NCBI RefSeq assembly: GCF_036226745.1
Contig: NZ_CP109013.1
Location: 1,488,001-1,552,000 of the forward strand
Source: Streptomyces sp. NBC_00683
Lineage (GTDB): Bacteria > Actinomycetota > Actinomycetes > Streptomycetales > Streptomycetaceae
DNA: 64,000 bases
Reading direction: 5' to 3'
Below the pieces are notes generated by a model. The model did no database searches, was not told the origin of the DNA, and saw only the letters and a list, made by a program, of their open reading frames with translations. This document shows, piece after piece, positions 16,428 through 24,970 of the stretch (positions are counted from its first letter, which is position 1; every line of letters starts with the position of its first letter). Both the position numbers and the translations under genes were made by a program.

Positions 16428-16922
16428 ATGAACACCACCGCGCTGAAGCCCGTTCTGACCCGTTCCGCGACTGCGGAAACCACCAGTGACCCGAGCAGTG
16501 TGATGACCCTGCTCGCCGATTACGGGACCGACGGGAGCTCGCTCACCAGCTACCGCTCCTCCTTCACCAAGGGTGCGGTCGGTGCCCCCGCCCACTTCCA
16601 CACCAAGGCCTCGGAGCTGTTCTTCGTCCTCGACGGGTCACTCCAGGTCCTCGTCGACGACACGGTCCAGGTCCTGGACAAGGGGGACTTCCTCCTCGTT
16701 CCGCCCCACACCGCCCACGCCTTCGCCGCAGCCCCCGGCGCCGAGGCCGACGTCCTGTTCGTCTTCACCCCCGGGATGCCCCGCTTCGACTACCTTCGCC
16801 TTCTCGGCCGGGTCATGCGCGGGGAAGCCGACTTCCAGGAGATCAAGGACTCTTCCGAGCTGTACGACAACCACTACGTCGACAGCCCCGCGTGGGACGC
16901 AGTCCTCAAGGCCGCCAAGTAG
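16428..16922 (+). CDS. Cupin-domain protein
   Basis: 164 aa with one cupin barrel. Cupin motif 1 is 'GAPAHFHTKASELFFVLDG' (about residue 52), giving the His-x-His and Glu metal ligands. Motif 2 is 'KGDFLLVPPHTAHAFAAAP' (about 86), giving the last His. The C-terminal tail 'MRGEADFQEIKDSSELYDNH' is typical of small cupins related to quercetinase-like proteins. The enzymatic activity or ligand is unknown. ATG at 16428 has a weak AGGGAG upstream. It stands alone before the DinB gene, about 48 bp away. Confidence 0.88.
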   Translation: MNTTALKPVLTRSATAETTSDPSSVMTLLADYGTDGSSLTSYRSSFTKGAVGAPAHFHTKASELFFVLDGSLQVLVDDTVQVLDKGDFLLVPPHTAHAFAAAPGAEADVLFVFTPGMPRFDYLRLLGRVMRGEADFQEIKDSSELYDNHYVDSPAWDAVLKAAK

Positions 16923-16970
16923 CCGGAAAAGGCGAGACCATCGCTTCAACTGGTATCAATAATTGCGGAC

Positions 16971-17522
16971 ATGACCATCTCGAGCAGAAGAGCTGAAGTG
17001 TTCGTCGGCGGTGCACCCGACCACCGGTTCAGTGGCCCCGCGACCGGCGACGAGCGGCGCATACTCCTTGGCTTCCTCGGAGATCACCGCGCGACTCTGG
17101 AGCTGAAATGCGCCGGCCTGGGAGATGAACTGTCCCGGCGGTCCGTGGAGCCGTCCACGCTCTCCTTGCTCGGCCTGGTCCGACACCTCGCCGATGTGGA
17201 GCGCCGTTGGTTCCGGCGGGTGTTGGCCGGGCAGGACGCTCCACCCCTGTTCTCCTCGGAGGATGACCCGGACCGGGACTTCGACGGCGCGGTGTCCGAC
17301 CCGTCGGCGGTCGCGGGGGCGTGGGAGGCCTGGCGGGCCGAGGCGATGTTCGCCGAGACCTTTGCCAGGCAGGCGCCGCACCTCGACATCGTGGGTGATG
17401 ACGCGTGGCGGGGAACCGTGTCGCTGCGCTGGGTGCTCATCCACATGATCGAGGAGTACGCCCGGCACAACGGGCACGCCGACCTGCTCCGCGAGCGGAT
17501 CGACGGCGCCAGGGGCCTGTGA
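16971..17522 (+). CDS. DinB-fold (DUF664) protein, likely mycothiol-dependent type
   Basis: 183 aa, helical. The DinB/DUF664 pattern is clear: 'LSLLGLVRHLADVERRWFRR' (about residue 63) supplies the first His, and 'MIEEYARHNGHADLLRERID' (about 160) supplies the paired His of the metal site. The family forms a four-helix bundle with a divalent metal, and several actinobacterial members are mycothiol-dependent transferases. Which reaction this one performs cannot be seen. It follows the cupin gene on the same strand by 48 bp and may be co-transcribed. Confidence 0.9.
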   Translation: MTISSRRAEVFVGGAPDHRFSGPATGDERRILLGFLGDHRATLELKCAGLGDELSRRSVEPSTLSLLGLVRHLADVERRWFRRVLAGQDAPPLFSSEDDPDRDFDGAVSDPSAVAGAWEAWRAEAMFAETFARQAPHLDIVGDDAWRGTVSLRWVLIHMIEEYARHNGHADLLRERIDGARGL

Positions 17523-17585
17523 GAGCAGCCGATCCCAGTAGCCGTACTCAGGCGCGGGCGGTCGGCTCGGCGCAGTATTGCAGGC

Positions 17586-17948
17586 ATGCTCACTGGGGTG
17601 GCGGATGCAGTCCTGGCAGTCCTGTTGACCGCACTGGAGGTGACCGCCCTGGTCGCGTTCTGGTTCCTGGAGGGGCTCAGGAAGTGGGGGGCCGGGGGTA
17701 AGCCGGTCGCCGGTTCCGAGGTTCGGCTCTGGGTGGTGCTGACGGCCGGGCCCGCCGGATCGGCCGGGATCGGTTACGGGGCCGTCCGGACCGGACTGCC
17801 GGCGACCGCCGTCGCTCAGGCCCTGGTCGCCGCCGCACTCGCGGCGGTTCTGGCACTGGGGATCGGCACGGAGTGCTCCCGATGGGCCGCCCGGTCCTTC
17901 CGCCGGCACCGTTCCGGGCATCGGAATCGGCGCGCCAAGTCCCTGTAG
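17586..17948 (+). CDS. Small hypothetical membrane protein
   Basis: 120 aa with three hydrophobic segments: 'VLAVLLTALEVTALVAFWFL' (about 9-28), 'LWVVLTAGPAGSAGIGYGAV' (about 48-67) and 'VAQALVAAALAAVLALGIG' (about 76-94). The tail is Arg-rich ('SFRRHRSGHRNRRAKSL') and should lie in the cytoplasm. No family recognised. ATG at 17586 is preceded by CAGTAT with a 7-base gap (17573-17578), the leaderless pattern seen at other genes in the window. It converges on the FAD oxidoreductase. Confidence 0.65.
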   Translation: MLTGVADAVLAVLLTALEVTALVAFWFLEGLRKWGAGGKPVAGSEVRLWVVLTAGPAGSAGIGYGAVRTGLPATAVAQALVAAALAAVLALGIGTECSRWAARSFRRHRSGHRNRRAKSL

Positions 17949-17969
17949 GCCCGGAACCTGGGCACGTAC

Positions 17970-19343
17970 TCAGCCCGGGACGAGTGCATCCCACTGGTCC
18001 CGGGTCGGCCCGTCGTGCACCGGCGAGAAGTCCGGGCGGGCGGCCAGCCATGCGGTGACGTGTCGGTCCACCTCGTCGGTGCCGTAGGCGTCGTGCGCCG
18101 TTCGCAGGAGGTGGCGTACCTGGGCTCGGGCTCTCATGACGACCGGGTCGTCGAAGGCGCAGGCGGCCACGGCAGCGGCGCGCCGGTCCATGGGTGGTGA
18201 ACTCTGCGCGAGGCGCTGCCCGTTGGTGCTGTCGGCCTTCACCTGTTCGTCGAACCACGGCCGGAGGGCCTCTGCCGTCCAGGCCTGGTAACCGGTGGGG
18301 TCTTCGGCGATCCGGTCGACATGGTGGGCGAGGTGCTGGGCGGCGAGCAGGCCGAGGGCCACGCCGTGGCCGAAGGTGGGGTTGGTGTGGATGAGGCTGT
18401 CCCCTGCGTTGACCAGGCCGGTGACGACGGGTCCGTCGTCGTCGGCGAGTGCGGTCCAGCGGTTGTCCAGGCCGGCCATCGCCAGGACGGCTGTCTGTGG
18501 TTCGGGGGCCAGGTCGAGCCAGGCGGCGGTGGCGGGGAAGCGGCGGGCCGCGGCCTCGAACACGGCGGGGTCGGTGAGCGCGCCGCGGGTCGGATCACCC
18601 GTGGAGAGGACGATGCTCACCGCGAAGGTGTCGTTGTCGGAGGGGAAGACACCCGCGAACGCGAACGGTGCGGCCGAGCCCGTCTTCACCCGCCCGGGGT
18701 CACGCGGGCCTTCGGCACGCAGGCGGTACCAGCGGCACAGATAGGCGATCCCGGTGCGGTGGCTGTCGACCACGGGCGGACGGCAGCCGGCCGCCTTCAA
18801 CCAGGCGGGAACCGGTGAGCGACGACCGGACGCATCGACGACGAGGTCCGCCGGGTGTGTTTCCGTGCCCACCCGCACGCCGGTGACCCGGGCCGGGCGG
18901 CCCTCCCGGACCATGAGGGCGCTCACCCGGCAGCCTCGCCGCACCTCGACGGTGGGTTCCCGCCGCACCGCCGCTGTCAGGGCGGCCTCCAGCACGATGC
19001 GGCGGGTGCGCAGGGTCACCAGGTCCTCGTCGCCGGCCCGGTGCGGCGGATGCTCGCCGAACCAGTCGAACTCGTGGTACTCCCGGGCTCCGCGCGCCAG
19101 CACGTCCGCGTAGACATCAGGGGCCTCGGTGCGCAGTACGGTGCGCACGGGTGCGAGGAGCGAGTGGGGCTGGATCGCCTGCGGGATCCGGGGCCTGCCC
19201 CAGTGGAAGAAGTCCCGGTTCAGATCCTCGCCGGCCTGCCGCGCGTCCTGCTCGAACAGCGTGACCGGATGGCCCCGCCGGCCAAGCATGAGCGCCGTCC
19301 CCAGCCCGCTGATACCTCCACCGACCACCGCAACCCGCGCCAC
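17970..19343 (-). CDS. FAD-dependent oxidoreductase
   Basis: 457 aa. 'VAVVGGGISGLGTALMLGRR' at the N terminus is the FAD Rossmann motif, with 'VTLFEQDARQ' giving the acidic residue that binds the ribose. 'VDASGRRSPVPAWL' is the GD-like second motif, and 'GLVNAGDSLIHTNPTFGHG' (about 335) is the C-terminal FAD-binding motif of the PHBH-like class. The start GTG at 19343 follows a GGGGA, and the extension to 19622 is Arg-rich and unlike the family. The nearest relatives by eye are geranylgeranyl-reductase or halogenase-like flavoproteins, but the diagnostic Lys of halogenases is not obvious. Substrate unknown. Confidence 0.88.
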   Translation of the reverse strand: MARVAVVGGGISGLGTALMLGRRGHPVTLFEQDARQAGEDLNRDFFHWGRPRIPQAIQPHSLLAPVRTVLRTEAPDVYADVLARGAREYHEFDWFGEHPPHRAGDEDLVTLRTRRIVLEAALTAAVRREPTVEVRRGCRVSALMVREGRPARVTGVRVGTETHPADLVVDASGRRSPVPAWLKAAGCRPPVVDSHRTGIAYLCRWYRLRAEGPRDPGRVKTGSAAPFAFAGVFPSDNDTFAVSIVLSTGDPTRGALTDPAVFEAAARRFPATAAWLDLAPEPQTAVLAMAGLDNRWTALADDDGPVVTGLVNAGDSLIHTNPTFGHGVALGLLAAQHLAHHVDRIAEDPTGYQAWTAEALRPWFDEQVKADSTNGQRLAQSSPPMDRRAAAVAACAFDDPVVMRARAQVRHLLRTAHDAYGTDEVDRHVTAWLAARPDFSPVHDGPTRDQWDALVPG

Positions 19344-19432
19344 TGAAGATCCCCTTCGCGTCGTGTTGCGGGATGAGCCTACTGCTTGGCGATCTTCGTT
19401 CGAGAACCGGCCTTCGTAGGGGGCGCGGGACC

Positions 19433-20062
19433 CTACGGGGCCGTACTGGTGTCGACGCCTGCCGCACTCAACAGGTCGATGACCCTCTCGAACTCCGTCC
19501 ACGTTTCGGGGTATGTGTTGTTGCCCCACGTACGCGCGAGGCGCACGGCCTTGGCCGTGGGGGCGGCGCCGCGGTCGAGCAGGTGCCGCACCATCTGCGG
19601 TCTTCCGGCTGCGGATGCCCATTCGAGGGGCGTCCGGCCCTTCGTCAGCAGATGGATGTCGGAGCCGTGGTCCAGCAGGAGGTCCACGATCTCCGGGCGC
19701 CCCGCGGCGGATGTCACCGTGAACATCAGGGCGTTGCCGTCCCGGGACGCCGTGTCGGGGTGAACGCCGGCATCGAGCAGGATGGCGACCATGTCCGTAC
19801 GGCCGTGCGAAGCGGCCGAGGTGAGCGGTGTGAGTTCGCCGTAGTCGTGCACCGCCTGGTGCGGATCCGCGCCGGCTTCGACGAGCACGCGGACCACCTC
19901 CGCGTGTCCTCGCCGCACTGCCATGTCCAGGGCCGTGAGCCCGCGCCCGCCCCTCTTCGGGGCGTCCACCGGAACCCCCTCGTCCAGGAGTCGCGCCACC
20001 TGGCTCGCATCGCCGTCCTCCGCTGCCCGTACCAGCCGGTCCACGGCACTCTCGCTGTCCAT
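19433..20062 (-). CDS. Ankyrin-repeat protein
   Basis: 209 aa with four to five ankyrin repeats: 'GLTALDMAVRRGHAEVVRVL' (about residue 41), 'LTPLTSAASHGRTDMVAILL' (about 78), 'GNALMFTVTSAAGRPEIVDL' (about 110) and 'GRTPLEWASAAGRPQMVRHL' (about 141). No signal peptide or membrane helix, so it should be a cytoplasmic protein-binding scaffold. ATG at 20062 (MDSESAVDRL) starts the first repeat; further upstream the frame is unlike the family. It is divergent from the septum-formation-like lipoprotein gene (161 bp apart). Ankyrin proteins of this size are often immunity partners of toxins in other loci, but no toxin is present here. Confidence 0.88.
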   Translation of the reverse strand: MDSESAVDRLVRAAEDGDASQVARLLDEGVPVDAPKRGGRGLTALDMAVRRGHAEVVRVLVEAGADPHQAVHDYGELTPLTSAASHGRTDMVAILLDAGVHPDTASRDGNALMFTVTSAAGRPEIVDLLLDHGSDIHLLTKGRTPLEWASAAGRPQMVRHLLDRGAAPTAKAVRLARTWGNNTYPETWTEFERVIDLLSAAGVDTSTAP

Positions 20063-20223
20063 TTCTTGATCATCCCGGGTTGCCGTGCCGAGGGAAGGGA
20101 GTGCCTCGCAGCCGGAGGCCTGGAGAGGGCGCCCGAGGCCGGGGCCCCGCACAGAGTGGTCACAGAAGTGCCATACCATGCGCACACCAGCTCGTAAGTT
20201 CTCCGTTTGAGGATGCACACGTC

Positions 20224-21099
20224 ATGTCTTTCGGTGCCACGTCCCGTTCCCTGCGCGGTATATCTGTTGTCGTCGCCCTTCTCGCAGTCGGTGCGGCGGG
20301 ATGCTCCGACGCCATCGACAGCGCCAAGGACGGCGCGAAGAAGGTCGCCCGCCAGCGCTCGGTCTTCTCGCTCGCCCCCGGCGACTGCTACAACCCGAAC
20401 AGCAAGGCCGAGACCGAGGAATTCGCGATCGAGATCGTGCCGTGCGAGGAGGCCCACGAGGGCCAGGTCGTCGGCGAGTTCACGATCGACGACAAGGGTG
20501 CCTACCCGGGTGACGACGAGGTCGCGGTGATCGCCGACGAACGCTGCCCCGTCGAGGCGCAGAAGTTCGCCCCGGACAACTGGGCGCTGCCCGCAGGCGT
20601 CGACGTCTTCTACTACCACCCCACCAAGGAGAGCTGGGCGACGGGCGACCGCGGTGTGAGCTGCGCCTACACCAAGGATTCGGGCAAGCTTTCCGGCTCG
20701 TTGAAGAGCGCCCCCCTCAAGGCCGACCAGCTCGCGTACCTCAAGGGTTCGAACGGCGTCTACGACGCCCTGTGGATGAACCAGCCCGAGGCCGACCAGA
20801 TCGAGAACGACCTCCCCGGATACAAGAAGCAGGCCAAGGCGGTCGCCGCCGCGCTCGACGCCCACCTCAAGGGTCTGCGGAACATCGAGCAGCCGGAGAC
20901 CGGCAAGCTGCGCGTCAAGCTGGAGAAGGCCGCCGGGGACTGGAAGAAGGCCGCATCGGCCGCCGACACGGATGCCTTCTACATCGCCTACGACGTGGCC
21001 TTCACCGGCATCGACCCGAGCAAGACGGTCGCCGCCCGCAAGGAACTGAACCTCGCCACGACGGTCCCGGCCGACGAGGCCGAGGTCTGGGCCGGCTGA
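20224..21099 (+). CDS. Lipoprotein with septum-formation (Septum_form) domain
   Basis: 291 aa. Signal peptide 'ISVVVALLAVGAAGC' ends in a lipobox (A-A-G-C at about residue 27). The extracytoplasmic part begins 'LAPGDCYNPNS', then 'EIVPCEEAHEGQVVGEF', the Cys-x-Pro-His-type pattern of the actinobacterial Septum_form domain. Cysteines around 58, 75, 111 and 144 are placed to form two disulfides. A helical C-terminal region follows. Its exact role is unknown; the domain name comes from a protein linked to septum formation. ATG at 20224 was chosen as the signal-peptide start. It stands alone, divergent from the ankyrin gene. Confidence 0.82.
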   Translation: MSFGATSRSLRGISVVVALLAVGAAGCSDAIDSAKDGAKKVARQRSVFSLAPGDCYNPNSKAETEEFAIEIVPCEEAHEGQVVGEFTIDDKGAYPGDDEVAVIADERCPVEAQKFAPDNWALPAGVDVFYYHPTKESWATGDRGVSCAYTKDSGKLSGSLKSAPLKADQLAYLKGSNGVYDALWMNQPEADQIENDLPGYKKQAKAVAAALDAHLKGLRNIEQPETGKLRVKLEKAAGDWKKAASAADTDAFYIAYDVAFTGIDPSKTVAARKELNLATTVPADEAEVWAG

Positions 21100-21120
21100 C
21101 CTCCTCCGCCCACTCGCTCC

Positions 21121-22209
21121 TCAGGTGGCGCTCCGCTCGCTCGCCTCGCGCAGGTTCCGGTCGACCGCGCGGTCGTACGCGGCGTCCGGAGCGCCGCCGG
21201 GGCTGCCCGGGCGGCCGCTGCGCAGGAGTTCGCGCCAGCGTTCCTGGCTCCAGTCCGCAGGGGCCGTCGTGCGCATGAAGTCCTCGACCAGGGTGCGGAA
21301 GCGGACCGGGTCGGCGTGGAAGGGGAAGTGGCCCGCGCCCTCGAAGATCTCCAGGCGGCTGCCGGGCATGGCCGCGTGGGCTCCGTAGGCGTGCTGGACG
21401 GGGACCACGCTGTCCCGGGATCCCCACAGCAGCAGGGTGGGCATGCCCTGGGTCAGGTAGCAGCGGTCCAGCATGGTGACCACCTGGCCCCGCCAGTCGA
21501 CCACCGCCCGCAGCGTGCTGATGAAGGCGCTGCGGGACGTGGCGTCCGGGAGGGCGTCCACGAGGTGGAGCAGCTCCCCGGCGTCCTGGCCCAGGTCGGT
21601 GTCGAGCACTTTGATCAGCCACGTGAAGAGGCCGACCTGGCTGCGCATGCCGGGCAGGCGGAGCGTGGACAGCATCAGGTCGGCGCCGGGCAGGGACACC
21701 GCCCGCAGGACCGGGTTGACCTCGCGTCCCACCCCGCCCGCGCTCACGAGGATCAGGCGGTCGGTGCGCTCGGGGTACTGGTACGCGAACTGCATGGCCA
21801 CTCCCCCGCCGAGCGAGTGACCGACCAGGGTGGCGCGTTCGATGCCGAGGACACCCAGGAGGTCCCGGATCCCGTTCGCGTAGGCGGCCACCGAGTAGTC
21901 CGCCCTGGGCTTGTCCGAGGCGCCGTGGCCGAGGAGGTCCGGGGCGATCACCGTGTGGTTGCGGGCCAGGTCGGGGATCAGGTCGGCCCAGGTCGCGGAG
22001 GAGTCGCCGATGCCGTGGATGAGCAGGATCGCGGGGCCCGACCCGGCCATCCGGTACGCGCGGCGGTAACCGTGGATCACGCGGTGGCGCAGCGGGACAT
22101 CGTGCTCGCCCTGTTCCGCGACCGGATGCAGACCGCTCGCGCGGGACGGGGACGGGGCGGGGGACGGGGACAGGAACGTTCCTGGTTCGGGGTGGGGTGC
22201 GCCGGCCAT
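21121..22209 (-). CDS. Alpha/beta-fold hydrolase
   Basis: 362 aa. After about 40 variable residues the hydrolase starts at 'HRVIHGYRRAYRMAGSG'. The oxyanion region is 'ILLIHGIGDSSATW', the nucleophile elbow is 'LVGHSLGGGVAMQFA' (Ser around 141), the acid is in 'LLLWGSRDSVVP' (around 273), and the His is in 'FEGAGHFPFHADP' (around 301). The long helical cap between them, rich in Leu, suggests a lipophilic substrate. The C terminus is a basic extension of about 45 aa. Close to Streptomyces hydrolases of unknown specificity. It converges on the lipoprotein gene. Confidence 0.9.
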   Translation of the reverse strand: MAGAPHPEPGTFLSPSPAPSPSRASGLHPVAEQGEHDVPLRHRVIHGYRRAYRMAGSGPAILLIHGIGDSSATWADLIPDLARNHTVIAPDLLGHGASDKPRADYSVAAYANGIRDLLGVLGIERATLVGHSLGGGVAMQFAYQYPERTDRLILVSAGGVGREVNPVLRAVSLPGADLMLSTLRLPGMRSQVGLFTWLIKVLDTDLGQDAGELLHLVDALPDATSRSAFISTLRAVVDWRGQVVTMLDRCYLTQGMPTLLLWGSRDSVVPVQHAYGAHAAMPGSRLEIFEGAGHFPFHADPVRFRTLVEDFMRTTAPADWSQERWRELLRSGRPGSPGGAPDAAYDRAVDRNLREASERSAT

Positions 22210-22588
22210 GGATCGCCTCCGGTTCCTCCGATCGGACGGTGCCCTGATCGGACGGTCTTCTGCTCTGACAAGTCCCGGTCTTCATCAGACGGTCTTCTGC
22301 TCGGACGGCTCCTGAGCGAGCGTAGAAAGCTCCGGATCCCAGGCGGTTTCCGGGACGTTTCAGGCAGCGATCGGAGTGGCGGGCGCATGCGGGACCGGCG
22401 CGGCCGGGAGGTGGGGGAACCCGTAACACGCGCGTAGCAGTTGCGGGCGTCGGCGCACCCTATGATCGCCCCAGCACGCCCTCCGCCGACGACTTCCCCT
22501 CGTCGGCCGTGGTGCCGTGTGTCTCCCTCTCCCCGACCGGGTACGGCCGACGCGCCGCCCTGCCCGCGACCCCTGGAAGGCGGCCTGA
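22210..22588. other. Divergent intergenic region with short direct repeats, 379 bp
   Basis: No gene is visible. Next to the hydrolase start lies a set of short repeats: GACGGTCTTCTGCTC occurs at 22251-22265 and again at 22288-22302 (37 bp apart), and shorter ATCGGACGG units at 22231-22239 and 22247-22255 are related. They could be regulator binding sites for the hydrolase promoter. The ATP-grasp gene has a GGAAGG before its ATG. TATGAT at 22461-22466 looks like a -10, but its distance to the gene is over 100 bp and no convincing -35 is found. Confidence 0.45.
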
Positions 22589-23686
22589 ATGGTCTCTCCC
22601 GTACGTATATGGCTCAACCGCACGTACGCGGAGAACGTCTTCTTCATCGATCAGCTCCGAGATAATCCGGAGAAGCGGCCGGTCGCGATTCATGCCACCC
22701 ACGGGGATCCCGACTCCCCCGTCCTCGCAGCAGCCGACACCGCCGCACCCGAACCCGAGGGGCTCTCCCCCGCCGGCTACGTCGAGTTCGCGCTGGACCA
22801 GTGCGCCAGGCGTGCCGTCGACGTCTTCGTCCCCGTCCTTCACCAGGCGGCGATCGCCGCGCACCGTGCGGAGTTCGCGGCACTCGGTACCACGCTGATC
22901 GCCCCGCCCGCGGAAGCCTCCGCGCTCTTCCAGGACAAGGCGACCGCGTACGAGACGGTCGCGGCGGCCGGAATTCCCGTGCCTCCGTGGTGGCGGGTGC
23001 GGACCGAGGACGAACTGCTCGCGGCCGTCGATGCGATCGAGGCCGATGGCGGCAAGGCCTGCTTCAAGCCGGCCGCCGGTGCGGGCGGGGTCGGTTTCCG
23101 TATCGTCACCCGGGCCCCGTTCTCCCTGCTCCACCTGGGCGGGTTCCCGAGCCCGTACGTACCGCTGGACCTCATCGTCGAGGCCCTGCGCCGCAGCGAC
23201 CGGTCCGTGGACTGGCTCGTGATGCCGCGCCTGGACGAGCCGGAGGTGTCCGTCGACTGTCTCACCGGGCCGGACGGCGGGGTACGGATGGCTGTGGGGC
23301 GTACGAAGAACGGGCGCCGTCGCGGGTTCACGCTCCGCCCGTCGTGGATCGACCCCGCCCGGCTGATCGCCCACACGTTCGGGCTGCATTGGCTCACGAA
23401 CATCCAGTTCCGTGTGTACGAGGGCCGACCCGTCCTGATGGACGTCAACACGCGCCCGGCCGGCGGACTGCACCAGCTGTCCCAGTGCGGCCTGAACGCG
23501 CCCTGGGCTGCGGTGAGTCTGGCGCTCGGCAACGACCCCGGCGATCTGACCCCGGGCTTCCTGGGCGAGGACTACTCCGTGATCGCCGGGCCGCGTGCGC
23601 TCCGGCCGGTGGTACTGCCCGGGCAGCGGTCGGAGGAGCCCACCGTCGGCCTTCCGGCACCCGGCGAAGTCCCCGTGACACTCTGA
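22589..23686 (+). CDS. ATP-grasp domain protein (peptide/amide ligase-like)
   Basis: 365 aa. The layout is that of an ATP-grasp enzyme: N-terminal pre-ATP domain 'VRIWLNRTYAENVFFIDQLR', 'LIAPPAEASALFQDKATAYE' before the ATP lid, 'KACFKPAAGAGGVGFRI' (about residue 152, Lys and Gly-rich loop), 'WLVMPRLDEPEVSVDCL' (acidic Mg ligand, about 210) and 'VLMDVNTRPAGGLHQLSQCG' (about 289, Asn and Asp/Glu Mg ligands). The enzyme would ligate a carboxylate to an amine or thiol using ATP. No peptide precursor gene or carrier is adjacent, so the substrate cannot be named. ATG 22589 has GGAAGG in front. Confidence 0.87.
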   Translation: MVSPVRIWLNRTYAENVFFIDQLRDNPEKRPVAIHATHGDPDSPVLAAADTAAPEPEGLSPAGYVEFALDQCARRAVDVFVPVLHQAAIAAHRAEFAALGTTLIAPPAEASALFQDKATAYETVAAAGIPVPPWWRVRTEDELLAAVDAIEADGGKACFKPAAGAGGVGFRIVTRAPFSLLHLGGFPSPYVPLDLIVEALRRSDRSVDWLVMPRLDEPEVSVDCLTGPDGGVRMAVGRTKNGRRRGFTLRPSWIDPARLIAHTFGLHWLTNIQFRVYEGRPVLMDVNTRPAGGLHQLSQCGLNAPWAAVSLALGNDPGDLTPGFLGEDYSVIAGPRALRPVVLPGQRSEEPTVGLPAPGEVPVTL

Positions 23687-23788
23687 CGTACTCCGTACGC
23701 CACCTAAGGGCTGCACCCGCGGACCGGACGCTGCCCTTTCAAAAAAAATGCCTTGCCTGCGCGGGGGCGACTCGCCAGGCTGGGGCGC

Positions 23789-24040
23789 ATGCCGGGACAG
23801 CGGAAGCGTAAACGGGAGGCCGCCAGGCGGGCTTCGGCGTACCCCGGCCGTGCGGGGCGCTGGGAAGTCGTCTTCGAGACCCAGGACGAAGCCGAATGGC
23901 AGGCGTACGTGCGCCGCGTCCGGGACTCGCGGGAGACCGCCGACCCGTCGGAGCTTCGCCTCGACACGCTGTGCGGGCGTACGGTCCAGCCGACCACCTA
24001 CCGGCTGAGCAGGTTCGTGCCCTGCGACGATCACCCTTAG
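23789..24040 (+). CDS. Small basic hypothetical protein
   Basis: 83 aa. The N terminus is strongly basic ('PGQRKRKREAARRASAYPGR') and is followed by 'GRWEVVFETQDEAEWQAYVR', 'LDTLCGRTVQPTTYRLSRFV' and a Cys-Asp end. It looks like a conserved short Streptomyces protein of unknown role, with a nucleic-acid-binding flavour because of the basic start. The ATG at 23789 is preceded by CAGGCT with a 7-base gap, in line with a leaderless mRNA. A start further upstream (23753) is less likely. It follows the ATP-grasp gene at about 100 bp. Confidence 0.6.
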   Translation: MPGQRKRKREAARRASAYPGRAGRWEVVFETQDEAEWQAYVRRVRDSRETADPSELRLDTLCGRTVQPTTYRLSRFVPCDDHP

Positions 24041-24175
24041 CGGCCGCCGTCGGGGTGTTCCAGGTCCTCGGTGACCGGTTCTGGCCCAGCTCCGCACCAG
24101 GGTTTTTCGACCCGGATTCCACCCTGCCGCCGCACCGTGGGACCAGTGATCCATTCCGTTGTCGCGCCACCCACT

Positions 24176-24213
24176 GGGGGGTACCTCCCAGGGACCTCTG
24201 GGGGATACCCCCC
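24176..24213. promoter_or_regulatory. Paired G/C-tract palindromes upstream of the GtrA gene
   Basis: GGGGGGTACCTCCC (24176-24189) and GGGGG-ATA-CCCCCC (24200-24213) are two near-perfect palindromes 24 bp apart. Related GGGACC words recur at 24191 and 24225. They lie about 100 bp upstream of the GTG at 24314. They resemble paired operator sites; G-tract/TA-C-tract palindromes of this kind are known for CsoR-like regulators, but that link is a guess. Confidence 0.45.
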
Positions 24214-24313
24214 ACCCAAGTCGGGGACCACCCGGGTCGTTCGGATGACGCGCTGTCCCTAGGTTCTGAGGTGGAATCGAAGCACCGTCCCAGAACACCT
24301 CCGGAGGCTCCCC

Positions 24314-24802
24314 GTGACCGCCCCCTCGCCCCGACCCGACGATCGGCCGACGCGCACAGCCCGCTCGCTCGTCGCGTCCTTCGTGCGTTTCGTCGTCTGC
24401 GGTGGCGGCGTGGGGCTCGCTTCCAGCGGAGTGCTCGTGCTGCTCAGCGGGTCGATGCCGATGATGGTCGCCAACGCGATCGTCACCGTCGTCTCGACCG
24501 TGATCGCGACCGAGCTGCACAGCCGGGTCTCGTTCCGGAGCGATCGGCGGGGCTGGGGCGTCCACCTGCAGTCCGGTCTGACGGTGGCCGTGAGCTACGC
24601 GTTCACCACGGGGGCGCTGCTCGTTCTGCACGCCGTGCACTCCGCGCCCTCGGCGCTGCTCGAGCAGGGTGTCTACCTGTCGGCCTCCGCGTTGGCCGGG
24701 GTGGGGCGCTTCGCGTTGCTTCGGGTCGTCGTCTTCGCCCGGTCCGCGTCGCCCGCGAACGATGCCGCCCTCGGCAGGGCCTCCGTGGCCATGGCCGCGT
24801 GA
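24314..24802 (+). CDS. GtrA-like small membrane protein
   Basis: 162 aa with four hydrophobic helices: 'FVVCGGGVGLASSGVLVLL' (about 26-44), 'MMVANAIVTVVSTVIATEL' (about 50-68), 'LTVAVSYAFTTGALLVLHA' (about 88-106) and 'YLSASALAGVGRFALLRVVV' (about 120-139). 'RFVVCGG' and 'ELHSRVSF' at the ends of helices 1 and 2, and 'RFALLRVVVF' at the end of helix 4, are the GtrA pattern. GtrA proteins help move undecaprenyl-linked sugars across the membrane. No glycosyltransferase is adjacent, so its partner is unknown. GTG at 24314 follows 'CGGAGG' spaced for ribosome binding. Confidence 0.8.
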   Translation: MTAPSPRPDDRPTRTARSLVASFVRFVVCGGGVGLASSGVLVLLSGSMPMMVANAIVTVVSTVIATELHSRVSFRSDRRGWGVHLQSGLTVAVSYAFTTGALLVLHAVHSAPSALLEQGVYLSASALAGVGRFALLRVVVFARSASPANDAALGRASVAMAA

Positions 24803-24932
24803 CGCCACACGCGAAGTGTCGCGCCGACCACTGCTCCGCTGCCTCGCCGCCACCCTCCCGAGGAGCGATGACATACCCATCATGACAGGTCAGGCCGTGT
24901 TTTCGTAGGACGAACAGCACTGTCCCCAAACC

Positions 24933-24970
24933 TTGTTGGGCACCTCGGCCGACTCCCAGAATCACCCTCA
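24933..24970 (+). promoter_or_regulatory. Promoter for a leaderless transcript
   Basis: TTGTTG (24933-24938) and CAGAAT (24957-24962) are separated by 18 bp, and the ATG at 24970 comes 7 bases after the -10 hexamer. This is the arrangement of a sigma-70-type promoter whose transcript starts on the start codon. Confidence 0.55.

Noticed and set aside
23742..23749. A run of eight A after the ATP-grasp gene as a terminator
   Set aside because: For the + strand gene a T run would be needed, and no hairpin precedes it on either strand.
22460..24883. An 807-residue ORF on the minus strand over the ATP-grasp and GtrA genes
   Set aside because: Antisense shadow of well-supported genes on the + strand; low-complexity Gly/Arg/Pro composition.
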